IMG/VR virus record: IMGVR_UViG_3300010373_000003
Coordinates: 1-64,000 of that record
Reading direction: 5' to 3' (one strand)
DNA: 64,000 nt
Origin: a virus
Shown here: piece after piece, positions 1-6,063 of the stretch
How positions within the stretch are numbered: position 1 is the stretch's first letter
Layout of the letters: each line of letters opens with the position of its first letter
Program-made: the position numbers and the translations under genes
Notes under the pieces: model-generated
What the model was told of the DNA's origin: nothing
Database searches by the model: none
What the model saw: the letters and a program-made list of their open reading frames with translations, nothing else

Positions 1-110
1 GTAAGACTATAATGAAACTTTTCTCTAGCTTTAATACGTTCTTTCTTTTTAGTATCTAATAGACTACTAACATTACTAAGAATTTGTATTACACTTTCAG
101 GTTTACCCAT
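1..110 (-). CDS. Hypothetical protein, N-terminal fragment (runs off window)
   Basis: An ATG on the minus strand at 110 opens a frame that is still open at base 1, so only the first 36 codons are visible. The protein begins MGKPESVIQILSNVSSLLDT and continues into a Lys/Arg/Glu-rich helix. Codons end mostly in A or T like the neighbouring genes, and the frame lies directly downstream of the 121-339 gene in the same operon. The family is not recognised. Confidence 0.55.
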   Translation of the reverse strand, partial: MGKPESVIQILSNVSSLLDTKKKERIKAREKFHYSL

Positions 111-120
111 AACATTAACA

Positions 121-339
121 TTAAGCACTATAAGAGTTTTCAGCTATAAATCTAGGTTCACCTACACCAAATGCACAGACAATACATACCCAACCTTCAA
201 TTTTATATCTTTCACCTAAATGTTTATCATATTTAAGAAGAAGTTTATGAGCTTCTTCAGGACTATTAGCTATGGCTACAGCCATACCTCCACAATAACT
301 AATACATGTAGTATTGTGATATACATTAAGATAAGTCAT
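121..339 (-). CDS. Small hypothetical protein, paralogue of the neighbouring gene's C-terminus
   Basis: This 72-aa protein of unknown function has the pattern GGMAVAIANSPEEAHKLL, then GWVC and PRFIAENSYSA at the end. The C-terminal half of the adjacent gene (341-817) has the same order of features: G-GVAIVVANN--EAH, then GW, then PSFITEHSY. The two therefore look like a tandem duplication, with this copy reduced to the conserved domain. The gene starts one base before the stop of the upstream gene, consistent with one minus-strand transcript. No signal peptide or membrane segment is seen. Confidence 0.7.
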   Translation of the reverse strand: MTYLNVYHNTTCISYCGGMAVAIANSPEEAHKLLLKYDKHLGERYKIEGWVCIVCAFGVGEPRFIAENSYSA

Positions 340-340
340 A

Positions 341-817
341 TTATTCTTGATAAGAATGTTCAGTAATAAAACTAGGTTTAGTATCAGTACTAGGAGAAGC
401 TACAAACCAACCATTAGCATCATATTGAGAAGATTTAAACTCATCAACATTAACACATAATATAGTATGAGCTTCTAATTTATTATTAGCAACTACAATA
501 GCAACGCCAGAACCATAACCTACTTTACATTTATTGTAATAGACGTATAACACTGATTCTGACTGCTGTACCTCCCCCGTAGAGGAATCACCCTCAATAG
601 ACTTTACTAGATCTCCATCAGATAGATCTTTAATATCATTATGAACTTCATTAACGACTTTATTAAAAGTACAACTAATCATACTCATAACCATAACTCT
701 ATCCATAACAGATAGTTGACTAATATTAACAGGTTTATAGTTCTTAGTAATAGTATGATAAACAGGTTTGTTATCAACACTAATAATATTTATTTTAAAA
801 TCTTTATTATTTTCCAT
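341..817 (-). CDS. Hypothetical protein with C-terminal domain shared with next gene
   Basis: A 158-aa protein starting MENNKDFKINIISVDNKPVY. I chose the ATG at 817 because the longer frame upstream reads through the 807-1109 gene and gives an implausible Leu/Ile-rich N-terminus. The last ~70 residues form a domain also present in the 121-339 protein (G-GVAIVVANN--EAH, GW, FITEHSY). A copy of the dispersed GC-rich element lies in the middle of the gene (569-587) and encodes SSTGEV at the junction between the N-terminal part and the conserved domain. Function unknown. Confidence 0.7.
   Translation of the reverse strand: MENNKDFKINIISVDNKPVYHTITKNYKPVNISQLSVMDRVMVMSMISCTFNKVVNEVHNDIKDLSDGDLVKSIEGDSSTGEVQQSESVLYVYYNKCKVGYGSGVAIVVANNKLEAHTILCVNVDEFKSSQYDANGWFVASPSTDTKPSFITEHSYQE
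569..587 (-). repeat. Dispersed GC-rich element, copy 1
   Basis: Minus strand reads TTCCTCTACGGGGGAGGTA, a full-length match to the element. It is in the same orientation as the gene it sits in (341-817), where it encodes SSTGEV. Confidence 0.85.
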
Positions 818-1109
818 AATCTTGGACTTTATAGTTAAGTAAATAAAAACTAGGATTATAATTAAACTCATCAATATCAAAGTCTTTGTACTTAATAACA
901 GCAACAAAATCATTAAATGATATAGATTTAAATACACCTTTATTATCTTTAAAGGAACCACTACTAAATACTTTATGATCTTCACTATCATCACCTGCAT
1001 AGAATCTAATAGATAAACCATAACGTTTAACTTTATCTTCTATATATTCAGTAATACATATCATAGGAGTATCAATAGGTATCTCTGTTCTATAAGGACT
1101 ATTTCCCAT
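807..1109 (-). CDS. Hypothetical protein, 100 aa
   Basis: The protein begins MGNSPYRTEIPIDTPMICIT and contains GLSIRFYAGDDSED and a C-terminal VKYKDFDIDEFNYNP-like stretch. The ATG at 1109 is preferred to the one at 1139 because it gives the same 11-nt overlap with the upstream gene (1099-1287) that this gene has with the next one (stop at 807, next start at 817). This chain of short overlaps indicates translational coupling in one operon. The mixed alpha/beta composition suggests a small soluble protein. I do not recognise the family. Confidence 0.7.
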   Translation of the reverse strand: MGNSPYRTEIPIDTPMICITEYIEDKVKRYGLSIRFYAGDDSEDHKVFSSGSFKDNKGVFKSISFNDFVAVIKYKDFDIDEFNYNPSFYLLNYKVQDYGK

Positions 1110-1287
1110 CTTTAAATGCATTAGTAATACACTCAGCAAGTTCTAATAGTTCTTTCTTAGACATTTCCATAGAACATATATCTCCATCCCCACCAATGGT
1201 TAAAAGATATTCATTAAGGTTATCATAATGAGTAATATCAATTATACCATCATGAGTAATTAACTCAATTATCTTATTAGCTGCCAT
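1099..1287 (-). CDS. Small hypothetical protein, 62 aa
   Basis: Begins MAANKIIELITHDGIIDITH and ends in a Lys/Glu-rich helix (KKELLELAECITNAF). The C-terminal pattern DIC-----KKE-----ECI resembles DICITKKEFNNIVKLI in the next upstream gene (1290-1478), so the two may be diverged duplicates. There are two bases between the genes. Function unknown; probably an accessory protein of the minus-strand cluster. Confidence 0.65.
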   Translation of the reverse strand: MAANKIIELITHDGIIDITHYDNLNEYLLTIGGDGDICSMEMSKKELLELAECITNAFKDGK

Positions 1288-1289
1288 AA

Positions 1290-1478
1290 TTATAAGTGTT
1301 TATTAATAAGTTTAACAATATTATTAAATTCTTTTTTAGTAATACAAATATCACTACTTTGTTTATCAGTATTCTTAACATTTATAATAAGAGTATTTCT
1401 ACTTTCTCCATTAACAACAGTAATAACACCATCGTCTGTCATAGAAACTATTTGAACAATACAACTATCTTTTATCAT
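1290..1478 (-). CDS. Small hypothetical protein, 62 aa
   Basis: Begins MIKDSCIVQIVSMTDDGVIT, continues with a beta-rich middle, and ends in a helix (KKEFNNIVKLINKHL). It is first in a run of overlapping short minus-strand genes that starts just downstream of the tRNA and structured-RNA region. It resembles the following 62-aa gene at its C-terminus. A plus-strand frame over the same bases is a shadow: it is Asn/Ile/Ser-rich and lacks a coding pattern. Confidence 0.65.
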   Translation of the reverse strand: MIKDSCIVQIVSMTDDGVITVVNGESRNTLIINVKNTDKQSSDICITKKEFNNIVKLINKHL

Positions 1479-1550
1479 GAATAATTAATATTAATGGGTT
1501 ATAAATGATTTTAATGAGATTTAAGCCACTCAATTATAATTCTCGATTAA

Positions 1551-1636
1551 TAACCTTACTATTACAGGTCAATTGATTGTGCAGCCCCGAGCAGCTATCT
1601 ATCGACAAATAGTAAGGTTATCAACCATTCAGGTTG
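1551..1636. ncRNA. Candidate structured RNA: long imperfect hairpin next to tRNA
   Basis: A perfect 13-bp inverted repeat (TAACCTTACTATT at 1551-1563, AATAGTAAGGTTA at 1608-1620) continues inward as an imperfect 10-bp stem (GTCAATTGAT against ATCTATCGAC). The terminal loop contains GCAGC twice. A second small hairpin (CAACC-ATTCA-GGTTG) follows at 1622-1636. No reading frame covers it, and the bases are more GC-rich than the surroundings. The minus-strand transcript would carry it between the tRNA and the 1290-1478 gene. No uridine run follows either side, so a simple terminator is less likely. The class is unknown. Confidence 0.45.
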
Positions 1637-1694
1637 TATACTATCCAGTATTTACCTTTAATATCATTAGTATCTTTAGCAATACTAATATTTG

Positions 1695-1766
1695 TTGTAT
1701 TAGCAGGATTCGAACCCACATCAATCGCTTAGAAAACAATTGCTCTACCAGTTGAGCTATAATACA
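1695..1766 (-). tRNA. tRNA-Arg (anticodon UCU)
   Basis: A full cloverleaf can be drawn on the minus strand. It has a 7-bp acceptor stem (TGTATTA with TAATACA), a 4-bp D stem (GCTC/GAGC) with AACTGGTA in the loop, an anticodon loop TTTCTAA with anticodon TCT, a 4-nt variable loop, and a 5-bp T stem with loop TTCGAAT. The discriminator base is A and CCA is not encoded. It decodes AGA, the dominant arginine codon in this AT-rich phage, so it probably supplements the host tRNA pool. It is not a suppressor. Confidence 0.93.
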
Positions 1767-1801
1767 AACCAACTTAACGATGAAAAGTTAGTTTATGGTA
1801 T

Positions 1802-2119
1802 TTAACCCTTAAAAGTTACATTACCAAATTTATTAAGATCTTCATCACGAAGACCAAGTTCTTCAGCTAATTTATCAATAGCATCAAGACCTTTAGTACA
1901 ACCATCTACACTTACAGATAGTTTTATAATTTTACTAACATCTAAAGGAAAAGTACTCTTAGCAGTAGCTAATTCTCTTTCTTTAGCAGCTAATGATTGT
2001 TCCGTTGCCAATCTGTCTACTTTCAACTGTAGCGCAGCTTCTTGTAACTTCAATAGCAATTCCTTTTGACTCATTTCGCTTTCCGCAAGCAGTGTCTGCT
2101 TCTTGTAATCTATCCTCAT
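1802..2119 (-). CDS. Hypothetical coiled-coil protein, overlaps upstream gene
   Basis: A 105-aa protein whose first ~50 residues are a Gln/Glu/Lys/Leu-rich coiled coil (SQKELLLKLQEAALQLK) followed by a compact C-terminal domain (LSVSVDGCTKGLDAIDKLAE). Its first 137 nt overlap the end of the 1983-2447 gene in another frame. In the overlap the usual A/T-ending codons are lost (CTG, GCG, AGC and CAG appear), as expected where two frames are both constrained. Alternatively, the two frames are halves of one gene joined by a frameshift. The tRNA gene follows within 40 nt. Confidence 0.6.
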   Translation of the reverse strand: MRIDYKKQTLLAESEMSQKELLLKLQEAALQLKVDRLATEQSLAAKERELATAKSTFPLDVSKIIKLSVSVDGCTKGLDAIDKLAEELGLRDEDLNKFGNVTFKG

Positions 2120-2447
2120 TAGAATATTCTTTAAGTTTAGTAAATAGTTCAGTTAAATTATTACAACCTTGATCATTATTATGAGAAGCTGTATTAAGTA
2201 TAGTACTAGTAGCCCACTTACCTAAACAAATAGGTCCATTGTCTTGATAAAAGATAATATTATCATAAGCACTAAATGCACAATTTCTTAATCTATCTAT
2301 ATCACTTAAACTACTAGCAATTCTAATATCAGAATGAAATGCTTTTACAGACTTAACAAAGTTATAAATATAGTCAGATGTTAAAGAACTAGTAATATCT
2401 TTTACAACATCTTTAATAGATATATAACATATTATAGTATTTGCCAT
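1983..2447 (-). CDS. Hypothetical protein, 154 aa
   Basis: Begins MANTIICYISIKDVVKDITS. The first ~110 residues have normal codon use for this genome and look like a globular alpha/beta protein (IRIASSLSDIDRLRNCAFSA). The last ~45 residues (from about EDRLQEADTACG) fall in the region shared with the 1802-2119 frame and have unusual codons, so the natural C-terminus is uncertain. The gene is preceded by a double hairpin terminator (2477-2520) that separates it from the upstream genes. Function not recognised. Confidence 0.6.
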   Translation of the reverse strand: MANTIICYISIKDVVKDITSSLTSDYIYNFVKSVKAFHSDIRIASSLSDIDRLRNCAFSAYDNIIFYQDNGPICLGKWATSTILNTASHNNDQGCNNLTELFTKLKEYSNEDRLQEADTACGKRNESKGIAIEVTRSCATVESRQIGNGTIISC

Positions 2448-2476
2448 AATAATAACAATTGGTTTAAAACAATAAA

Positions 2477-2520
2477 AGCTGATAGCTATATTAGATACAC
2501 ATCTAACACAACTATCAGCT
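2477..2520 (-). terminator. Intrinsic terminator (minus-strand transcript)
   Basis: A 9-bp stem (AGCTGATAG/CTATCAGCT) encloses an inner TTAGAT/ATCTAA stem. On the minus strand it is followed by TTTTATTGTTTT. It lies just past the stop of the 2534-2713 gene, so it ends the 3428-2534 transcript. Confidence 0.7.
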
Positions 2521-2533
2521 ATATTTAATTTAT

Positions 2534-2713
2534 TTAATCAAGACCGTAACGTTTTTCTTCAAACTCATCATTATCTCCATCTAAAGTTCCTTCAAAGTTA
2601 ACATCATCAAAATCAGTTGTTAACAACTCTTCATGAATCTCCATTGAAGTATCAATATCTTCACCATCACCAGTCTCCATGTAATCATCTGGATTATACC
2701 TAATATCTCTCAT
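2534..2713 (-). CDS. Small acidic hypothetical protein, 59 aa
   Basis: The ATG at 2713 starts a 59-codon frame beginning MRDIRYNPDDYMETGDGEDI and ending EEKRYGLD. It is very acidic (about one third Asp and Glu) and has no hydrophobic segment, in the style of small DNA-mimic or binding-partner proteins, although no such activity can be read from sequence. It starts one base after the stop of the upstream 2715-3428 gene, so the two are probably co-transcribed and coupled. The terminator at 2477-2520 follows. Codon use is that of a real gene. Confidence 0.65.
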   Translation of the reverse strand: MRDIRYNPDDYMETGDGEDIDTSMEIHEELLTTDFDDVNFEGTLDGDNDEFEEKRYGLD

Positions 2714-2714
2714 A

Positions 2715-3428
2715 CTATTTATTAGTTAAAGAGTCATGGATATAAGCAATTTCTTCATTAGAACAAACATCATTAATGGTCTTACCCATTTCTAAATGAA
2801 TGAACTTATCAATAGTCTTTTGAGCAGAAGCACTAAAACTAGCAAATGAAGCAGCTAAACAGTTTAAGAAGAAAGGCTCAGTATAAGAATACTCTTTAGT
2901 AAGAGTATCAACCTTAACAGAAAACTTATTCCACTTAAATGTAACAAACCTAGATTTACCTTTAATCTCTCCCTTTTGTAAAAGGTAATTAAGAACACCA
3001 AGACTAGTAAACCTACGTATCTCAGCATTGTTCTTAATAATAAGAGCAATTTCAACCATATGAGCAGGATACTCACCATTAATAGGAGGCAACTCTACAC
3101 CATTAGCTTTATTGTTAACAGGTTTATTGTTATGCTTAAAAGGTTGCTTAGTAGCAATAGCATTATGTTTAACTGGATGTTGTTTAGCAACATGAGTGTT
3201 ACTTACAACGTCTGCATCTGTATGATATACAGTAGCATCAGGCTGCGGTTTGTCTTCCTCTACGGGCAAGCTCTTATTGTCAACAACTTCAGGAGCTTTC
3301 TTATCAGTAGCAATAACCTTATCTACAATATCACTTTCAGTAATAGTAGACTTAGAAACAGCTTTAGTAGCTTTCTTAGCAGCAGGTTTAGTCTTAGTAG
3401 TGGCAAAAGTTTGATCAATTTGTGTCAT
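2715..3428 (-). CDS. Hypothetical protein with Lys/Ala-rich N-terminus
   Basis: A 237-aa protein starting MTQIDQTFATTKTKPAAKKA. The earlier in-frame ATG at 3497 would add an untypical Leu/Ile/Tyr-rich leader from AT-rich intergenic sequence. Residues 1 to ~130 are low complexity (Lys, Ala, Thr, Val, Asp, then His/Asn/Lys-rich), like a disordered nucleic-acid-binding tail. Residues ~130-237 form a folded domain (EYPAHMVEIALIIKNNAEIRR, then KSRFVTFKWNKFSVKVDTL). A GC-rich element lies in the disordered part (LPVEED). Unknown function; DNA or RNA binding is only an inference from charge. Confidence 0.7.
   Translation of the reverse strand: MTQIDQTFATTKTKPAAKKATKAVSKSTITESDIVDKVIATDKKAPEVVDNKSLPVEEDKPQPDATVYHTDADVVSNTHVAKQHPVKHNAIATKQPFKHNNKPVNNKANGVELPPINGEYPAHMVEIALIIKNNAEIRRFTSLGVLNYLLQKGEIKGKSRFVTFKWNKFSVKVDTLTKEYSYTEPFFLNCLAASFASFSASAQKTIDKFIHLEMGKTINDVCSNEEIAYIHDSLTNK
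3255..3270 (+). repeat. Dispersed GC-rich element, copy 2 (shorter variant)
   Basis: Plus strand reads TTCCTCTACGGGCAAG. It is opposite in orientation to the host gene 2715-3428, where it encodes LPVEE. The right arm is CAAG rather than CGAGG. Confidence 0.75.
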
Positions 3429-3569
3429 AACAATAACAATTTTAATATTAGTATAATTAAGAATAATATGATAAGCACCATGCAAACCATATAACATTTA
3501 AGGTACGAACTATATAATCAAAAGTGAAAATAATTAATATATTTTTATTAATACATGTCGCTCCATGAG

Positions 3570-3586
3570 CATGTTAAGTATGCTCA
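3570..3586 (-). promoter_or_regulatory. Weak copy of the minus-strand upstream motif
   Basis: The plus strand has CATGTTAAGTATGCTCA, matching 11 of 17 bases of the motif found upstream of other minus-strand genes (TATGTTTAGTATGAGGT). Here it also forms a TGAGCAT/ATGCTCA inverted repeat. It is ~140 nt upstream of the 2715-3428 start. Confidence 0.35.
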
Positions 3587-3649
3587 AAAGAACAATCAAC
3601 ATATAACAGTATAATTAATATAAATCAACTATATTTAATTTGATTATAA

Positions 3650-3690
3650 GTATAAATAATAGTGATAATAACTATAACATTATTATCACT
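3650..3690 (-). terminator. Intrinsic terminator after the 3710-4294 gene
   Basis: A perfect 11-bp stem (AGTGATAATAA/TTATTATCACT) with an 8-nt loop is followed on the minus strand by ATTATTTATA. It lies 20 nt past the stop of the 194-aa gene. Confidence 0.65.
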
Positions 3691-3709
3691 ACCATCTACA
3701 TAATGAGAA

Positions 3710-4294
3710 TTAGAATCCCATAAGTTTATCGGCTAATCTATTAGCCATAGCTTTACCGCTTTCACCAAGTTTAAAGCTAACAACATTATTAATAATAATA
3801 TTGTGATCATAAACTCTAGAATCAGCATCTTCCTTTGTACTAAAAGGATTAAAATACTCTTCACCAGCAGCTACTTCTTGTTGAAGTACATCAATGCTAG
3901 AACCATTTAAGATAAGATTAAGAGCTTGTGGATTTTCAAGTAAAGCATTACCCATCCATCCAAGGTTCTCATCCTCTTTAATAGCACCAACAATAGCAAA
4001 CAGAGAAGTAAAGATAGTAGTAGTTAAACCTATCTCATAACTGTTACCCTCATCTTTGGTAACATAGCCTCTAACAGGAGAAGCTAGTGTAAAGCTAACC
4101 ATATTATAGTTATCTTTTTGAGTGAAATTAACGTTCTTAACTCTAACAGAGTTTACACGTTTACAACCAGAAGCAATAAGCTTCTTAATAATGTTTTGAT
4201 AACCAACAGCGTTAGAAGCTTGTTCAGTAGCGTTAGTAGTTTGATCACTAGCACCAGTAGTAGGTGTAGCAACAGCATTAGCTTTCCCAGACAT
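3710..4294 (-). CDS. Hypothetical protein, 194 aa, monocistronic
   Basis: Begins MSGKANAVATPTTGASDQTT, a ~30-residue Ala/Thr-rich disordered leader. The domain that follows has beta-rich segments (KRVNSVRVKNVNFTQKDNYN, VSFTLASPVRGYVT) and a C-terminal helix (GKAMANRLADKLMGF). The gene is alone between an upstream motif (4390-4406) and a terminator (3650-3690), so it is probably expressed separately and perhaps strongly. Its size and beta content would suit a single-stranded DNA-binding or accessory DNA protein, but I see no diagnostic motif. It has the same general architecture as the 6064-6576 gene. Confidence 0.75.
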   Translation of the reverse strand: MSGKANAVATPTTGASDQTTNATEQASNAVGYQNIIKKLIASGCKRVNSVRVKNVNFTQKDNYNMVSFTLASPVRGYVTKDEGNSYEIGLTTTIFTSLFAIVGAIKEDENLGWMGNALLENPQALNLILNGSSIDVLQQEVAAGEEYFNPFSTKEDADSRVYDHNIIINNVVSFKLGESGKAMANRLADKLMGF

Positions 4295-4389
4295 AATCTA
4301 AAATTTTAAAGTTAATATATAATGTTAATTGTGTTATTTAATATATTATTAGATAGAGAACTCTTACAAGTCAACTATCCAACATTTAT

Positions 4390-4406
4390 TATGTTTTGTA
4401 TGAGGT
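4390..4406 (-). promoter_or_regulatory. Conserved upstream motif (candidate phage promoter or operator)
   Basis: Plus-strand TATGTTTTGTATGAGGT, minus-strand ACCTCATACAAAACATA. It is 96-112 nt upstream of the 3710-4294 start and directly follows the terminator of the previous minus-strand operon. Near-identical motifs lie at 5995, 6622 and 6939. Confidence 0.55.
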
Positions 4407-4409
4407 CAA

Positions 4410-4449
4410 ATAAAGAAAAGATCAATAAGCTAATAATGCTATTGATCTT
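4410..4449 (-). terminator. Intrinsic terminator after small membrane-protein operon
   Basis: A 10-bp stem (AAGATCAATA/TATTGATCTT) is followed on the minus strand by TTTTCTTTA. It sits 11 nt past the stop of the 4461-4667 gene. Confidence 0.65.
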
Positions 4450-4460
4450 GTAGATATCTA

Positions 4461-4667
4461 TTATGTTGAAATATATGATAACATTAACCATATTGCAGCT
4501 ACCATATTAACTATTAATAGTAAATACCAAGCAAATATTGTTAGTGTAGATCTAAACCTGACTATATAATAGTCTTTATTTATTTCTGCTATTTCTATAT
4601 AATGATATATTCTAGAACCTGTTAAAGCTATTGCTATAATAACTATAACTAATATTAATTGTATCAT
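4461..4667 (-). CDS. Small membrane protein, 68 aa
   Basis: Two hydrophobic helices are visible: residues ~2-22 (IQLILVIVIIAIALTG) and ~42-65 (LTIFAWYLLLIVNMVAAIWL). A polar loop with RFRST lies between them. It is the last of four genes in a minus-strand operon (5439 to 4461) and is followed by a terminator. It is the same length and layout as the adjacent 70-aa gene. Possible roles include membrane modification or superinfection exclusion, but nothing in the sequence decides this. Confidence 0.65.
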   Translation of the reverse strand: MIQLILVIVIIAIALTGSRIYHYIEIAEINKDYYIVRFRSTLTIFAWYLLLIVNMVAAIWLMLSYIST

Positions 4668-4676
4668 AGTTGATAA

Positions 4677-4889
4677 TTAAGATATTAATAATTGTGAATT
4701 AAGTATTACATCTAATATGTAAACAGCTATTGCTAATAGTACTGCATATACCATTACCATTACTATCCAATCAAATAAAGATAAATGATTAGATTTGCCA
4801 TTTGCCATTAGTATTGTTGATTCTTTTCTTACTCTTAATGCTGATAATAGTGTTGCAGCTATTAGTATTGATATGATTAATGCTATCAT
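4677..4889 (-). CDS. Small membrane protein, 70 aa
   Basis: Begins MIALIISILIAATLLSALRV, one membrane helix. A basic/polar loop (RKESTILMANGKSNH) follows, then a second helix (LFDWIVMVMVYAVLLAIAVY). It has the same two-helix design as the next gene, from which it is separated by 9 nt, so the pair may be duplicates or partners. No lysis-specific motif is seen. Confidence 0.65.
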   Translation of the reverse strand: MIALIISILIAATLLSALRVRKESTILMANGKSNHLSLFDWIVMVMVYAVLLAIAVYILDVILNSQLLIS

Positions 4890-4893
4890 AATG

Positions 4894-5238
4894 TTATAGT
4901 GTTATTTTATAAAGATGATCAATGTATTCTAATACCTCTTTATCTCCATCATAATCAAGTTCATTACAAAGTTCTTTATAGAAATTAGCTGATGTTAGAT
5001 TAACTGTTCTTATAGCTAAGAACATACCTTCTATTGCACCTATTGTTCTTGATTTAAAACATATAGATTTTTTAGTTTCTTTAACCGATGTTACTGGTGT
5101 AAATGCTGGTGTTGTTGGATCTTCTGACATATCTTTAGATTTAATTAATGGTCTTAATAATCCTCCTCGTATTATACCAACTGCTGGTATAGATATGAAT
5201 ACTGATTCAGGAGAACCTATTGGTGATGACTTATTCAT
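4894..5238 (-). CDS. Hypothetical protein, 114 aa
   Basis: Begins MNKSSPIGSPESVFISIPAV and continues with a Pro/Ser/Thr-rich stretch (DPTTPAFTPVTSVKET). The C-terminal domain contains GAIEGMFLAIRTVN and NELDYDGDKEVLEYIDHLY. It is soluble in appearance. It overlaps none of its neighbours and sits 4 nt upstream of the first membrane-protein gene of the operon. Unknown function. Confidence 0.6.
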   Translation of the reverse strand: MNKSSPIGSPESVFISIPAVGIIRGGLLRPLIKSKDMSEDPTTPAFTPVTSVKETKKSICFKSRTIGAIEGMFLAIRTVNLTSANFYKELCNELDYDGDKEVLEYIDHLYKITL

Positions 5239-5256
5239 AATATCTGGAGTTAATGA

Positions 5257-5439
5257 TTATAATTTAATAGTTAATAAAGCTTGTGGATTATGTTCTATTT
5301 CTCCTGATAATCCAAAGAACCAGAAGTCTTCTCCTTTATCAAGTATTACACCTGCTGCTGATATAGACTTCTGTTGATTCCATTGATATCCCTCATTAAT
5401 GAGTTCATTCATCTTTTTATGTTGTTCTATTGTACCCAT
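5257..5439 (-). CDS. Small hypothetical protein, 60 aa
   Basis: Begins MGTIEQHKKMNELINEGYQW and continues KSISAAGVILDKGEDFWFFG with a C-terminal EIEHNPQALLTIKL. The composition is that of a small folded cytosolic protein. It is probably the first gene of the 5439-4461 operon. The sequence upstream is a purine-skewed island with no recognisable copy of the cassette motif. A plus-strand frame over the same bases is a shadow. Confidence 0.6.
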   Translation of the reverse strand: MGTIEQHKKMNELINEGYQWNQQKSISAAGVILDKGEDFWFFGLSGEIEHNPQALLTIKL

Positions 5440-5452
5440 TTTTAATAAAGGT

Positions 5453-5640
5453 TTAGTTGATATTTGAATGATTGTTATTGAAGAGGAGATAAGGAGTTTG
5501 ATGAAAATTAGAGATAAAGGTTGTGTAACAGTAATAGTGTTTGTGGAGGTGAGAGTAGTGGATAAGGTGGGATGAGGAGAGGAGGGGTGTGCGGTGGGTG
5601 TTACTAATCCTTATTCTCGTCCTCATTCCGATTATATTGC
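5453..5640. other. Strand-skewed non-coding island (purine- and G-rich plus strand)
   Basis: The plus strand between about 5470 and 5610 is nearly all G, A and T with runs such as GAGGAGAGGAGGGGTG, unlike the A/T-balanced genes around it. A minus frame of 72 codons here has an untypical Ser/His/Asn composition, and a 35-codon plus frame (5468-5575) is only weakly gene-like. I therefore leave the island unassigned. Similar skewed islands lie at 6.96-7.3 and 8.1-8.3 kb. Confidence 0.5.
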
Positions 5641-5994
5641 TCAATATCCTGCTGTTCCTACAAATGACCATATTTGCACTATAACATATACAATAACTAG
5701 TATTACCAGCATTATAATCATCATCAACCTCATCACTATCTTAACTTTATCTTTAAAAGGTATAACAGGATAACCGTAATTAGTATTAAATACAGCATCT
5801 TTAAGTCTATCCACTGCATAAGATATTACTATATCTGACAATATGTAGATCAAGTAGAATGGTGTTATAATGTATAACATAAGCAGTCTCAATTTAGACA
5901 ATAGTGTTTTTAGTATTAGTTTCATGAGTGTTAGGATTAGGTTAAGAACTGTTAAAAGAACTCTTAAAAGGATTATAAGAACTCCAAAATTCAT
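5641..5994 (-). CDS. Membrane protein, up to 117 aa
   Basis: Leu/Ile-rich segments at residues ~5-25, ~35-55 and ~88-110 give two or three membrane helices around a polar loop (AVDRLKDAVFNTNYGYPVIP). The ATG at 5994 abuts the conserved upstream motif at 5995. If that motif is a promoter, the real start is more likely the ATG at 5925 (MKLILKTLLSKL), with the remainder being leader. The gene is followed by the skewed island. Holin-like or membrane-modifying roles are possible but undetermined. Confidence 0.6.
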   Translation of the reverse strand: MNFGVLIILLRVLLTVLNLILTLMKLILKTLLSKLRLLMLYIITPFYLIYILSDIVISYAVDRLKDAVFNTNYGYPVIPFKDKVKIVMRLMMIIMLVILVIVYVIVQIWSFVGTAGY

Positions 5995-6011
5995 TATGTT
6001 TAGTATGAGGT
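5995..6011 (-). promoter_or_regulatory. Conserved upstream motif (candidate phage promoter or operator)
   Basis: Plus-strand TATGTTTAGTATGAGGT; minus-strand ACCTCATACTAAACATA, the best match to the consensus. It lies directly upstream of the 5641-5994 gene and 10 nt after the terminator of the 6064-6576 gene. Confidence 0.55.
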
Positions 6012-6020
6012 ATAATAGTA

Positions 6021-6057
6021 TAATAAAAAATAGTACTAGCTATTACACTAGTACTAT
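6021..6057 (-). terminator. Intrinsic terminator after the 6064-6576 gene
   Basis: A perfect 10-bp stem (ATAGTACTAG/CTAGTACTAT) with an 8-nt loop is followed on the minus strand by TTTTTTATT. It begins 7 nt past the stop codon and is a textbook rho-independent terminator. Confidence 0.85.
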
Positions 6058-6063
6058 CTGTAT

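Noticed and set aside
5453-5671. Minus frame of 72 codons over the G-rich island
   Set aside because: Ser/His/Asn/Thr-rich composition unlike any neighbour, and overlaps the end of the better-supported membrane-protein gene.
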